Below, one piece after another: positions 1 to 11,984 of a stretch of DNA of 64,000 nucleotides. The position numbers and the translations under genes were made by a program. The notes under the pieces are model-generated. The model saw only the letters and a program-made list of their open reading frames with translations, was not told the origin of the DNA and made no database searches. Every line of letters begins with the position of its first letter. Position 1 is the stretch's first letter. This DNA is from Siphonodentalium dalli (taxonomy: Eukaryota > Mollusca > Scaphopoda > Gadilida > Siphonodentaliidae), in the NCBI GenBank assembly GCA_032622095.1, contig CP136066.1:199972978-200036977 (forward strand). The letters run 5' to 3'.

Positions 1-11
1 ACTTCCAAAGT

Positions 12-1176
12 ATGTCCGCTCATACAGGAACGACTAAATATGACAAGGATTCAGATAAGCAAGTACTGATAACGGCTCATTTGCATAAGTTTCTTGCCAA
101 ACATTACGAACCCTTTAGTTTGGTTGAAAATGAACAATTTCGAGAGCTTGTTGGTGCATTGAAATCCTTCATACAATATGCCGTCGTCAAAATCAGTCAA
201 AAGCGATATGAAGCAGTTATACGAACGGTAATTTAAGGAGACTCGAGATGCGATGACCAAACCAGGGAAGCGAATATGTGCACTAACAACTGATATTTGG
301 ACATCTCATTCACAGCATTCATATATCAGCCTAACAGTCTCGATGATCAACGAAGCCTGTGAAATGACGTCAAAATGCTTAGAGGTAAAATCGTGCCCGG
401 GGTCACACACCGCAGAAAACCTTAAAGCCCATCTCCGTGAACTTGAGGAGGACTGGGGCGTAGTCGAAGCAGATGTTGCCATAGTTCGCGACAGTGGAGC
501 CAATATTAAGAAGGCGACGTCGGAAATGAGCTGTCGTCTAGACCTTAGTTGCTTTGACAATATACTACAGTGTGCTGCATTGAAGGCGTTAGCTGAACAA
601 AAAGCAGACGAAATAATCAAGACAGCAAAGCAAATAGTCTCTCATTTCCACCATTCTCCTTTGGAAACAGAAAAACTTAAATCTGAAACGTCTAAACACA
701 GCTCGGACCAAATGTACTATCGTAAGCTCAAGCAAGATTGTCCAACTAGGTGGGGAAGTACATACGAAATGTTAGAGCGACTCGTTGCTATGAGGAAACC
801 AGTCACGAACCTACTAATGGACAACAAGAAAACGGACATAAAATATATTGTGCCACCTCCAGCTTTCTGGGCAGATGCCACGGCGCTCTGCAAAACACTC
901 GAAACATTAAATATTATTTCTAAAGCGATGGGAGCAGAGAAGAATTGCACAATGTCTTCAACCTACGCAGTTGTGACAAACATGCTCACGTATGTCATGA
1001 AACCGAACACAGACGACCCTGTCTTTCCACAAAATGCGAAACAGCCTTCACGGTATATCTTGAGGAAAGACTTGACGACGATGACATACGCGTCGCGATG
1101 CAGGCAGCAGCAATGCTTGATCCTAGGATGAGGAAATTACTATTTGTCGCTGATGAGTTTAAGAAGAATGCATATA
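12..1176 (+). pseudogene. hAT (ZBED-like) transposase, 5' part, frameshifted and interrupted
   Basis: This is the first part of a cut-and-paste transposase of the hAT superfamily, which would cut and rejoin its own transposon ends in the nucleus. Three frames must be read in turn. Bases 12-180 give a ZBED-type stretch (HLHKFLAKHYEPFSLVENE). Bases 253-1035 give the RNase-H-like core, with TTDIWTS near residue 12 of that block and DCPTRWGSTYEMLERL at residue 162, both typical of ZBED transposases. After a frameshift near 1035 the reading continues as MLDPRMRKL in another frame up to the insertion at 1177. The C-terminal hAT dimerisation domain resumes at 7318, beyond a 6.1 kb foldback insertion. 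Two frameshifts plus the insertion make it a pseudogene. The BED zinc finger and the left hAT end lie outside the window or are lost. Confidence 0.85.
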
Positions 1177-3013
1177 ATAGTTGGGGAGCCCGCATATGTT
1201 CTATTTACACTTTTGCGTACAAGAGGTTTGACCCCCTAAAGTTGGTACCAATAATGGAACATTCTGAAAAACCGATTTCTTAAGTTGCGCATTACTGGGG
1301 TTTAGGGGCTGCTGAACCCCAAAAAGTGCCAAAAATCACTTCTATTTACACTTCCGCGTACATCGATGAATTTTGGTTTGATGATACTCCTAAGTGTACT
1401 CATTAAGAAAACACAACTTAAGAAAGGGATTTTCCTGGGGTTTTCAGATAAGAAAGGGGGTCCCATGCTGAACCCCAAAACGTGATTTTTCACTTTTTTT
1501 TACACTTTCGCGTACATCCATAATTTTTTGTCTCAAAGTACTTTGATATATACTAATTATAAAAACACAACTTAAGAAGCAACTTTTCCTGGCGTTTTAA
1601 GATAAGAAGGGGGTCATCGGGTCACCCCTCAAAACGTAAAAAATTACTTTTATTTACATGATTGCATTCGTCCAACGTGTGTATATGTGCGTACACCCCT
1701 GGAACGTTGCACTATTACAACCAATACATCCCTAAATCGATACGATCAACTTAAGAAATATATATTCATGTCGTTTTCTGTTACCCCCCCCCCCCCCCCC
1801 ACAACCCGATCCATTTTCTAGAACTAAAAGTGAGCCAGTTTTATGAAAATTATAGCGGGAAAATCTAGTAAAATGTATACAAATGTATATATTTTCGTGA
1901 AGCTAAGACATAATGACACTTTGTTGGTCCAAAATTGAAACTCACCATCCAAGATGGCCGCCAAAATGGCTGCCGGAAGTTGAAAATATGACATTTTTTC
2001 ACAAATATCTTCTAGATCAATTCATGCTGTTTGGAACTGGTTGAGTAATGCAACTTTATTTTGTGTTTTTTATATTAACTGATCATTGGAGCAATTAAAT
2101 ATGCAATTATTGGGGTCCTAACCCCTTCCGATCCCTCAAAAATTCGATTTTACAGAACGCAGTACAAAATTTTACAAAAAAATCACAATTGAGATTCTAG
2201 TCATATTTCAACTTGAAATGAAAAGAACATTGTAATGTAAGTGATGCATATCATTACCTATGAATATTCCAAATATCTGGAACCATAAATCTTACCTTGG
2301 CTCAAAATGGCTGCGAAAATGGCCGCTAAAATATGGAAAATGGTAAATATTGCCCCAGGGTGTCCTGCAATCGCTTACAAGTTGTGGTTGATGTACACAA
2401 TTGGCTAATCTGTTTTCTATACATTGCATACTAACATGTCTGATGCACCATGGATCATTTTTACTATTGTCACCACTGACAGTTACCAGAAATATTGGAC
2501 ATAAATATCTGCAAGAATTCACTTTTCGGTGTTCGACTATTTGTTCAAGTAAAATGTAACTATCTTTGGATTGAAAGGTGTTTATTGTTTTGGTCTATCT
2601 TAAATGTGTCACACTACGGTGTTTATAGACTAAATTGCTCAAGATGGCTTCCAAACTGGCAACCAAATTTGTAAAAAGTTAAAAGTTAACATATCCCGAA
2701 CATTATTCTCTGCGTTATCCGAAAAAAGTGGCAAATTGTGACTCACTTGGTTATTGTACGTGTTAGTTACAATGTAATTAACTGACAACTACGTTCTATT
2801 ATGTTTGTCCCAGTTCCGTATGGGGCATTACAAATTCATTTTAAAGTTGCATTATGGAATTTTGCGGAGAACCATATTATTGAAAGGAAATGGGCAGAAC
2901 TTTGAGATTGAACTGAGATGAACCATGATATGTGGGTATTCTGGCCCATTATGATAAACATTTATCAACTGGATACAGGGTGGAAGCCAAGATGGTAGCC
3001 AGGGAGTTATGAC
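1177..3013. repeat. Left inverted arm of the foldback element
   Basis: Non-coding arm. It holds several internally similar segments with the theme 'cacaacttaagaa ... ggttt', a C14 run near 1787, and phrases such as aagatggccgccaaaatgg. It pairs with 5427-7316 in inverted orientation. Short open frames here (for example 1302-1493 minus) recur in the other arm only because the arms are copies. Confidence 0.85.
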
Positions 3014-5364
3014 CATAGATGAAGATAATAGGTATACAGGGAGTTATTGTATGGTCAGGAATGGTGTGTGGGTATATAGGGAGTGCCCTGCTGGTAACGG
3101 TGGGGCGTATATTTATATATGTTGTGGGTGTGTTATCATTGGTGGTGTATGGGGAGTAGATTTATTATCATGGATGGCGTGTATGAGTATGGCAAGTATG
3201 GAACTTATGAGTGGTCGTATGTGCGGATATTGGTATATCTGGAAGGGCTCATCATTGGTGATGTGCATATGTAAACCTGGATTTACTCCATGGTCATGGG
3301 TATGGCGAATAGGTATACATGTAGTGGCTGTATGGGCCATGTGGGGTGAATATGTATGCATTGACTGTATGATCGTGAATGTAGTGAATATGTATACATA
3401 GAGTGACTATATGGTCGGGTGTAGGTGTTCATGCATGGTGACTCGTGGGTGTATCGTCATTTGTGGTATGTACTAGTATAACCAAATATGGCTGTGTGAC
3501 CAGGTGTACTAGTACATGTACGTGTACGTGTACGTGTATGTACGTGGGTGACTATGTTGTCATTTGTGTGGTGTTTATGTACATATGTATTGACTGGGGT
3601 AATGGGTGGGTTGTACATGTGTACCTTGAGTGGCTATCGCTTTCCACAATAACTCAAGGATATGTTAATCAATAGAGAGGTCATGTCATATCGTGGAAAG
3701 CGATAGCCACCCATTAACACACAGCCATTACATATATACATAAACACCACAGACATAACAATATAGTTACCCACTGTATACATGTACACCTGACCCATGA
3801 CCACGATGACCATACAGTCACGCGTCACAATGCAGGCACACCGGGTATACTCCTATACATGACCCATAACCATATAGTCACTCCAGGTATACCCATTCAT
3901 CTCACCATTTGCCATAAGGTCATCCCCTGTATACATATTCTCCAAACACATGGTCAAATGGACAATCAATATATACATCAACACCACAACAATGACCATA
4001 AAGTCATTCCGGTATACATATGCACATCACCAATGGTTATATAACCACTCGCTTCATACACATACCCTCACCCATGTTACCTGGTATACTCCTTCACCTA
4101 ACCTATGGCCATCTAGTCACCCCGTGTGTACCTATTCAAAACATTCATACACGATCATGGTCAATCCTTGTATTCATATTCACCCCAACAGTGGCCATGT
4201 CAATACCTGTATTCCAATTTGTCACACCATAGCCGAATAGCCACTCAAGATATACTAATACACCCCAGACATGTCAGTATAGTCACTCCATGTATGCATA
4301 TGCACCTCATCCATGGCCATATAGCCACTCGCTATATACACATATCCCTCGCCCATGACAATAAAGCAACACGTGTGCGTACTGGTATAAACTACACATG
4401 ACGATACCGACACGAGTCACCAAACAGGAACACCAGGTACATGTATACTCATACGCCTGTCACCCCTGTATAGATGTTCATTACATTTATGATCATACAG
4501 TCACTACTTGTATACCTACATGTACTCATATCACCATTAACCATACAGTCACTACATGTATACCTATTCGACACACATAGTCATATAACCACTTGTTATA
4601 CGTATGCAGCCCATCATAGACCATAGATTCACTCCAGGTATACATACAACGCTCACTAATGGCCATTCAGCCCTTCCAGATATACAAAAAAAAGCCGCAC
4701 ATACGACCACTCAAACAATCCATACTTGCATATACACCTCACACATGACAATTCAGCAATTCACTGTATAATCATACACGCCATCCATGATAATACAGCT
4801 AAGACCTATACACCCACCAATGATAATACATCCACGATATATATAAATATACATCCCACCCGTTACCACAAGGACACTCCCTATGTACCCACACGCTCGA
4901 TAATGTCCACCAGCTTACTCCAGGTATTCCTATTCAATCATGACCGTACAGTCATTCCATGTATACCTATACACATTACCCGTAACCATAAAATCACTAC
5001 CTATTTATCCACACACCCCATCCATGATCATACAGACAACACATGTACATCCCACCCATGACCTTACAGTCACTCCATACATACATAATCAACACAGAGA
5101 TGACCATGTAGATATATCCATACACCACACCAATGACCATACAGGCACACCGGATGCACCCGTACTGGATATACACAATCATACACCATACAGTCACTCC
5201 ATGCATACCGATTCACCTCACACCTGACCATGACCTCTCCCTGTATACCTAGATGCATCTTACCATGGACAACCCACTTATAACCATATAGTCACTCATT
5301 GTATACATACTCACATCAGTCATGACATACAATAACTCCATGTATACCTATTCACCTCACATAT
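3014..5364. repeat. Degenerate ~42-bp minisatellite in two opposed blocks
   Basis: Tandem units with the theme catgaccatacagtcactcc followed by atgtatacctattcacctca, varying from about 33 to 49 bp. From about 3680 to 5364 they read in this orientation. From 3014 to about 3630 they read as the reverse complement (tatacaggg, atggtcatgggt). The change of direction coincides with a hairpin at 3630-3710, so the whole element is a lopsided palindrome (about 0.65 kb left of centre, 1.7 kb right). Apparent open frames of 90-130 codons in this stretch are satellite read-through. Confidence 0.75.
3630..3710. repeat. Central hairpin of the foldback element
   Basis: gtggctatcgctttccac at 3630-3647 pairs perfectly with its complement at 3693-3710, leaving a 45-bp loop. 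It lies exactly where the minisatellite changes orientation, so it marks the fold point. Confidence 0.85.
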
Positions 5365-5425
5365 TAACCCTAACCCTAACCCTAACCCTAACCCTAACCC
5401 TAACCCTAACCCTAACCCTAACCCT
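5365..5425. repeat. Interstitial telomeric repeat, (TAACCC) about 10 copies
   Basis: Sixty-one bases of uninterrupted TAACCC hexamer, the C-rich strand of the TTAGGG telomere repeat. It sits between the minisatellite core and the right arm. There is no matching block next to the left arm near 3014, so it breaks the symmetry of the element. The lack of mismatches suggests a young or maintained tract. Confidence 0.95.
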
Positions 5426-5426
5426 A

Positions 5427-7316
5427 TCACAGAGTAACTCCCTGGCTACGATCTTGGCATCCACACTGTATCATGTAGACATTTTTTTATCATAATGGAC
5501 CAGAATAGCCAAAGATTATGGTCCATCTCAGTTCTGTCTCAAAGTTCTGCCCATTTCCTTTCAATAAATATGGCCAACATTACAAAAGAGGTTCTCGGCA
5601 AATTACACACTTTAAAATTAATTTTTCATGCCCCATACGGAACTGGGACAACTGGGAATAGAACATGTAGTTGTCAGTTAATTAACTAACACGTATAATA
5701 ACCAAGTGAGTCACAATTTGCTATCTTTTCGGATAATGCAGAGAATGTTCGGGATATATGTAAAAAATTAGCATTTTACAAATTTGGTTGCCATTTTGGA
5801 AGCCATCTTGAGCTTTGATAAATTTGGTCTATAAACACCGTAGTGTGACACATTTAAGGTAGACCAAAACAATAAACACCTTTCAATCCAAAGATAGTTA
5901 TATTTTACCTGAAAAAATGGTTCAAATCTGAAAACTGAATTTTTGCCAATATTTATGTCAATTTTTTTAGAGAAAAGTCCAATATTTTTGACGATGTCAG
6001 TGGTGAAAATAGAACAATTAACCATGGTGCATCAGACATGTTAGCATTCAATGTATAGCATGCAGAATGGCCAATTTTATACATCAACACAACTTGTTAG
6101 CGATTGCAGGACACGCTGGTGTAATATTTACCATTTTCCATATTTTGGCGGCCATATTGGCAGCCATTTTGAGCCAAAGTAAGAATTTTGGTTCCAGTGA
6201 TTTGGAACATGCATAGGTAATGATATGCCTCACTCACATTACAAAATTATTTTCATTTCTTGTTGAAATATGACTAGAATCCCAATTGTGATTTTGTTTG
6301 GTGAAATTTTATACCGCATTCTGTACAATCACATTTTTGAGGGATCGGAATGGGTTGGGACCCCAATAGTTGCATATTTAATTGCTCCAATGATCATTTA
6401 AAATAAAAAACACAAAATAAAGTTGCATTACTCAACAAGTTCCAAACAGCATAAATTGATCTAGAAGATATTTGTGAAAAAATGTCATATTTTCAACTTC
6501 CGGCAGCCATTTTGGCGGCCATCTTGGATGGTGAGTTTCAATTTTGGCCAAAAAAGTGTCATTATGTCTTAGCTTCACGAAAATATATACATTTGTGTAC
6601 ATTTTACTAGATTTTCCCGCTATAATTTTCATAAAACTGGCTCACTTATAGTTCTAGAAAATGGATCGGGTTGTGGTGGGGGGGGGGGGGGGGTAACAAG
6701 TCTCGTTCTTATCAGAAAACGACATGAATATATATTTCTTAAGTTGATCGTATCGATTTAGGGATGTATTGGTTGTAATAGTGCAACGTTCCAGGGGTGT
6801 ACGCACATATTCACACGTTGGACGAATGCAATCATGTAAATAAAAGAGATTTTTTACGTTTTGAGGGGTGACCCGATGACCCCCTTCTTATCTTAAAACC
6901 CCAGGAAAAGTTGCTTCTTAAGTTGTGTTTTTATAATTAGTATATATCAAAGTACTTTGAGACAAAAAAATATGGATGTACGCGAAAGTGTAAAAAAAAG
7001 TGAAAAATCACGTTTTGGGGTTCAGCATGGGACCCCCTTTCTTATCTGAAAACCCCAGGAAAATCCCTTTCTTAAGTTGTGTTTTCTTAATGAGTACACT
7101 TAGGAGTATCATCAAACCAAAATTCATCGATGTACGCGGAATTGTAAATAGAAGTGATTTTTGGCACTTTTTGGATTTCAGCAGCCCCTACACCCCAGGA
7201 ATGCGCAACTTAAGAAATCGGTTTTTCAGAATGTTCCATTATTGGTACCAACTTTAGGGGGTCAAACCTTTTGTACGCAAAAGTGTAAATAGAACATATG
7301 CGGGCTCCCTAACTAT
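5427..7316. repeat. Right inverted arm of the foldback element
   Basis: Mirror copy of 1177-3013. It includes the counterpart G run at about 6678 and the terminal tgtacgcaaaagtgtaaata block. It is slightly longer than the left arm because of indels. Confidence 0.85.
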
Positions 7317-7928
7317 AAGCTTGTCCTATATGTGTTTGGAAGGAGTCGATGGTATTTTCAAACCAGCGCGTAATAATGAAGTCAAGCGTATTGAGGTTGA
7401 TTCACAGCGGGGTCTGTTGTTTTGATAACACTGTTGATTGAAGACGAGTAGACTAACCTGCAGTCGTCAGAAAAAACTCCCGAGAGTCCTGAAAATTACG
7501 TTATTGGAATAACTAATTCGACAGCTAGTGCGACCGATGCCAAGGGCAAGGAGGCAAAGAAGCCGGAACAGAAGGAAAAGTGTCTGAAAGTTATATATGG
7601 ATCTACATCGTTTGACTGTTATGGACCACCGAAACCAAAAGCTCATAAAAAGTCAAATGTCTCCGAATTAACCGGTAAAACTGCCCTTGACATGTATCTT
7701 TCAGCAGAAGCCATCGCACTTGATAAAGACCCCCTCGTCTGGTGGAAGGAAAATGAGACACTTTACCCCGAAGTCGTCGAATTAGCTAAGTTCTATATCG
7801 GTATACCGGCCAACAGTGTATCGTCTGAACGCGCGTTCTCTACCGCAGGGCTGATATCTACTGAAAAACGCAACCGCTTGAAGCCGCAGACTGTCCGAAT
7901 GTTACACTTCTTGAACAAGAACCTTTAA
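7317..7928 (+). pseudogene. hAT transposase, C-terminal part with dimerisation domain
   Basis: Continuation of the hAT transposase from 12-1176 after the foldback insertion. A first segment reads from 7318 (CLEGVDGIFKPARNNEVKR) to a stop near 7420. After a frame change an open segment runs from about 7480 to the stop at 7926-7928. The last ~78 residues are the hAT C-terminal dimerisation domain: WWKENETLYPEVVELAKFY, then the hallmark SSERAFSTAG and KRNRLKPQTVRMLHFLNKN. The domain itself is intact, but the gene is not. The right hAT end is not recognised; LINE sequence begins about 120 bp further on. Confidence 0.88.
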
Positions 7929-8044
7929 GCCATGCATGTGACATTGACTACTTGAACTTCATAAATAGATAAACTCTTGCTATTAAGCCAAAAGCTGTTT
8001 TTCCTCTCTTTTTTTGCATATCGTTACTTTACTTCAACGACTCA
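7929..8044. other. 3' flank of the hAT relic
   Basis: AT-rich, with a T-rich run near 8005. It may hold the hAT 3' untranslated end. No terminal inverted repeat could be matched because the left end is outside the window. Confidence 0.4.
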
Positions 8045-9303
8045 CTTCTTATTCAATCTTACTCAGTCCTATCTTAATCAAAATGCCTAAGCCTTTCTGG
8101 ATTTCTGGATTGTGGGACGCTAAAAGTATGTAGAATTTCCATCTAACAGGTTCCTCCCAGAACCATCGCGGTATATATTTATGCCTGGCCCCCACTATGC
8201 TTTTGCAAATTGATATGACATGATATTCGTCATTTGCGCCTGTCTGCCCACATAACGTACAGTTTTTACCACGCTAGTTTGCTTTCCCCCACCTGCTAGT
8301 TTCGACTCCTAGTCTGTGATTGGCTGTCCTCACTCGCATGATGTTGTGTGATAAATCGCGAGGTAAATTCGTAAAATACGTCTCAAAACCAAATTCCTTT
8401 TTAAAGTTCCGATAGAATCGACCGCGTGATGAACTATCGATGTCCACCCACCATTTTTGGATAAATTGACCTTTAAATCTATTCTCAATATATCTCATAT
8501 CAAAACCGGAAATACATTGTGCATCCCATACGTGGTTTTGTCCAGAAGAGTCGATTAACCCCTTAATGCACGAGATCCACGTCGCTCGCTTATTGGTTTT
8601 CATAGAATCTTTGAGGTGCAATAACAAATGGTACAACTTTTGCACAACTTGGGAGCATTTGCCATCAAGAATTCGCTTCCAGTAGTTCAGCATACGCATT
8701 TTACATTTAATGCTCAGGGGATATCTACCAATTTCACCATAAACCATGAATGTGGGGGTACTTCTTTTCATCTTCAAAACCTGCTTATAAAATCCCAGGA
8801 CTAGACTGTCCAACTCATACAATTGTTCCATTTCCCAAACCTCGCTACAATACGTAGTAATTGGTTCAATTGTTTTATCAAATAAGGTGAGAACTAGGTC
8901 ATTACTCAACTTTATTTTTCAGTTTGACTTACGAAACTATATATGGCTTTCTTGCCAACAGATGCAATTTTCTTTACCGCTTGGCAGAACCTTCCGTTGT
9001 GGAAAAAATCAATCCCCAAATAGGTCATGATACCGACGTATCAATATAATTGTCGCAGAGAGTCAATAGTTCCATGTTGTCACCCTTGCGGTTACTGAAT
9101 ACCATTGCTTTAGTTTTGTCTAGATCTTCAGCCAGTATATAATCGTATCATCGGCATGCAATACGCACATTATTTTCAAATACTCTCCACATGTATCAAG
9201 AAACGCGTCGTTTATAAATTTTAAGCCGTCAACGGCACAGTTATCAAGAAAGGATTCTAAGTCGTTAAGATACATGGAGAATAGCAACGGCGCCAAGGTC
9301 TTC
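8045..9303 (-). pseudogene. 5'-truncated LINE ORF2 remnant (reverse transcriptase to C-terminus)
   Basis: Minus-strand remnant of the same LINE family as the intact copy at 41131-45797. Reading from 9303 downward it starts inside the reverse transcriptase (LAPLLFSMYLNDLESFLDN) and passes VLHADDTIIYW, where the catalytic YADD has become HADD. It continues through KTKAMVFSN and TYLGIDFFHNGRFCQ, then an open block at 8909-8274 aligned to the ORF2 C-terminal third (YCSEVWEMEQ, STPTFMVYGEIGRYPLSIK, RTANHRLGVETSRW). After a stop it goes on with the zinc-knuckle-like CTLCGQ...NDEYHVISIC. Several stops and frame changes make it dead. It lacks the endonuclease and about two thirds of ORF2, as expected for a 5'-truncated LINE insertion. 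Confidence 0.85.
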
Positions 9304-9712
9304 ATATAACAAAATAGCTTCATGGAAACCGTGAAGCATCGAAATCCACATGAAAGCGCACCGAGGCGAAGATTTTGGACTGACGTTCGCCGAATGCGCA
9401 CCGGTCGTGCAGCTTGTTATCGCAAAGGCAACGTATCATTTTGTGACATTTTATAAACCTTGTTTTAACAATTTTACGATCCCCACATGACAATAATTTT
9501 GATCGGCAATATTAAACACAATACCAAGATGACAATAAACTGAGTAAAATTGAGCACATGATCCACTCAGAATGCTTTCGGATTTGGGATAGTGATAAGA
9601 ACAGGAAATGACGAGGTTGGGGAAAAAATACATATTTAGGTTTACTGAATCCTGCGGACCAAGAGCTGCTTTAAATATACACAATGGCTTTTTTTGAGGG
9701 GGAACATCTGCA

Positions 9713-10989
9713 GTCAGATGCTCGTAGCCCGTTTATATATAACCATGGGTATATGCGAAAAATACACAACGAAAACATACTCCACAGTTTGGATTGATAA
9801 GTCTTGCCCTGTGTATTTTGATGTTGAGTTTTTTCACAATCGGTCTTCCGTATCATTTCTACAACACATTTATCGTCTTACTTGCAGCACGACTTTATCG
9901 TGTGATCGTCACGGAAGCGTTTTCTTTCAGAGTATGGTCAATACATTGCTGCCAGTGAAGTGCATTCTCGGATAGGAAACAAATATAGGCCTATGCCGAG
10001 GGCAGAAACTAAGGTGCGATGGGCACCCCTGGTTGAGTGTGGGATATTTGGCACTCGAACTTGGTTAGAGGGTTTTCGTTGGGGTGGTCTCGACCTTGGA
10101 ATTTCCAACTGCATTGAACAACAGCAAACAACAGCAAACTCACGCCCATTTAAGTTTGCGTAAATCAATTTGCACCCCCCCCCCCGTGCTTTAATTTTTC
10201 CCAAATGTTCCCTCACAGACTACTAGATGGTAGCCTATTCTAAACGAACCAGTAATATTGTGGCCACTTGTCATGCAGGGGGGGGTGCATGGTGAAAAAG
10301 ATGGTTCGGCCCAGTATGAGATTAAAATATCTTAACATCTAGTGGTATAACTAGCAGTTTTTTGACTGGCCACGGGGGAGGGACCAGGACACAAACTTTC
10401 CAAGTTTTGGAAATTTCCTACCTGTAACCCTCCTAAGGTTGGAAATTTCCGACTGATGACCATTTCAGTCCAAAATCTTTACCAAATATAGGAAAATATG
10501 CCAAATAAATTGTTTGAATATCAAACTACAAGAACATTTTCAACTTAATGTTGCTGTGAAATTTCCAACTAATATTTTGGCAGGTATGAAATTTCCAACT
10601 GTTGAAAATTTGTACATCCCCCGTCGCCACGTCTCTGTCTATATCATATAAATACTTTGTCTAAAAACCCTTAAACAAACTCGACGTGCGATTTCCCTGC
10701 GCTCCCGTTGCGCAAATTCTAGTATAAAAAGTGCGTCTATTTCCGACGAAGTTCAAACAGTAAATATGACCAGACAAGACATAGAAACCGCTAATATCAT
10801 ATTACCAATCTAACAACACCAGTCGAACATGATTACCTTTCAAAACAATAATACCGGGCACCATGTTACGGACAACCACAGGCACACACACCATGGATAA
10901 ATACACGGTCAAAAGAACGGCGTTTTTTTTGTACGGTTATATCTGGCATATACCCATGGTTATATATAAACGGGGTATGAGCATCTGAC
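9713..10989. repeat. Inverted-repeat pair, possible non-autonomous DNA element
   Basis: gtcagatgctcgtagcccgt and the following bases to 9756 (44 bp) recur inverted at 10946-10989 with only a few mismatches; both contain tatataaccatgggtatat. The 1.28 kb between shows no transposase. It could be a MITE-like element with subterminal repeats or two separate insertions in opposite directions. No target duplication is evident. Confidence 0.5.
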
Positions 10990-11449
10990 CGATAGTCTTC
11001 TTAATAAACATAATATACTTCTCAAATAACGCTCCCTGAGCTCAATTGCTTTATCTCGCTGGAAACGCACAGGAGCCTCGCGATTGCGCACTGGACAATT
11101 AGGCGATTTCGAACGGATTTAGCAGGAGCGGTGGGCCCCTCGTGAAAATATGCAATTTTGCATTTTGTGAGAAAAAATCTCGCTCCTTTTCAATACCCAT
11201 GCACAATACAAGCCACTTACGTGTACCCAACTAGTTATGAATAATAACATGTGAACGGAAAACAATAGAGGGGTACACAAATTAAAACGTCACAAAAAAA
11301 AAACAATTGTCGACTAAAATGTCGAACTGGAAACAGGAAGATTCTGAAAATGGACACATTTGTGAAATATAGAAACCGTTCTCAGATCTCTTTTAGTATT
11401 CCAAAAAAATTCGACCATTTCTCGGCAAAAGGAATCCGACTATTCCGGT

Positions 11450-11984
11450 GTTCGAACTAGATCATGCCACGATCTCTACAATGCAGGCTAACGCCCGTAG
11501 AGATCATATTCCACCAGTGCAAAACCTGGGAACTTTTTGAAGTTTTGAACCTACTAAAATCGAAGAAATAACATTGGGAATATATTTCTTTGTTTGTATT
11601 ATCTGTTTCTTAATAATGCACTTCACTGTATAGGTAAAGGTCCCACTCGAAATTTCACGATATAAATGACTTTGTGAGCGATTTTTCTTTGCGTTTCTTA
11701 CAATTATGGATTTTTTCTTGGTAATTAATTGAATATTTATTACTATATCGGCTCGCAAAAGTCACAATAAAACATGCAATTTCGACTTTGGACCTTCACA
11801 TATAGTGTAGCACACTATTAAGGAACAGATAATCATCAATAGATATATTCCCCGCATTATTATTTCCGACTTGATAAGGTTCCCTGTCAAAACTTCAAAA
11901 AGTTCCCATGTTTTGTACTGGTGGAATATGATCTCCACGGGCGTTAGCCACAGTAGAGATTCATGGCATGGTCTATGTTCGAAC
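11450..11984. repeat. Inverted-repeat pair with ~100-bp arms (foldback)
   Basis: 11450-11548 pairs with 11888-11984. Both arms contain ccaccagt and gcgttagcc themes and end in the palindrome gttcgaac. Read outward, each arm resembles a decayed tRNA-derived SINE head (gcgttagcc, then gttcgaac like a T-arm/B box), but spacing and stems are poor. The ~340-bp loop has no gene. Confidence 0.5.

Larger units (their letters stand above)
1177..7316. mobile_element. Foldback element with ~1.85 kb inverted arms and telomere-repeat core
   Basis: A 6140-bp insertion that splits the hAT transposase. Its outer ends are mirror copies: the left begins atagttggggagcccgcata, and the right, read on the minus strand, begins atagttagggagcccgcata. 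The arms (1177-3013 and 5427-7316) pair over nearly their whole length with scattered indels. The middle is a degenerate minisatellite plus a telomeric hexamer run. No transposase frame is visible, so it would have to be mobilised in trans. No clear target duplication was found: the flanks are tgcatata and aagcttgt. Foldback-type elements with long arms and tandem-repeat cores are known in animals, but the superfamily of this one is not recognised. Confidence 0.8.

Noticed and set aside
3009-5258. Open frames up to 130 codons rich in Tyr, Ile, His, Met
   Set aside because: Low-complexity translation of the ~42-bp minisatellite; no independent coding signal.
11450-11550. A functional tRNA gene
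   Set aside because: T-arm-like gttcgaac is present but acceptor and anticodon stems do not pair.
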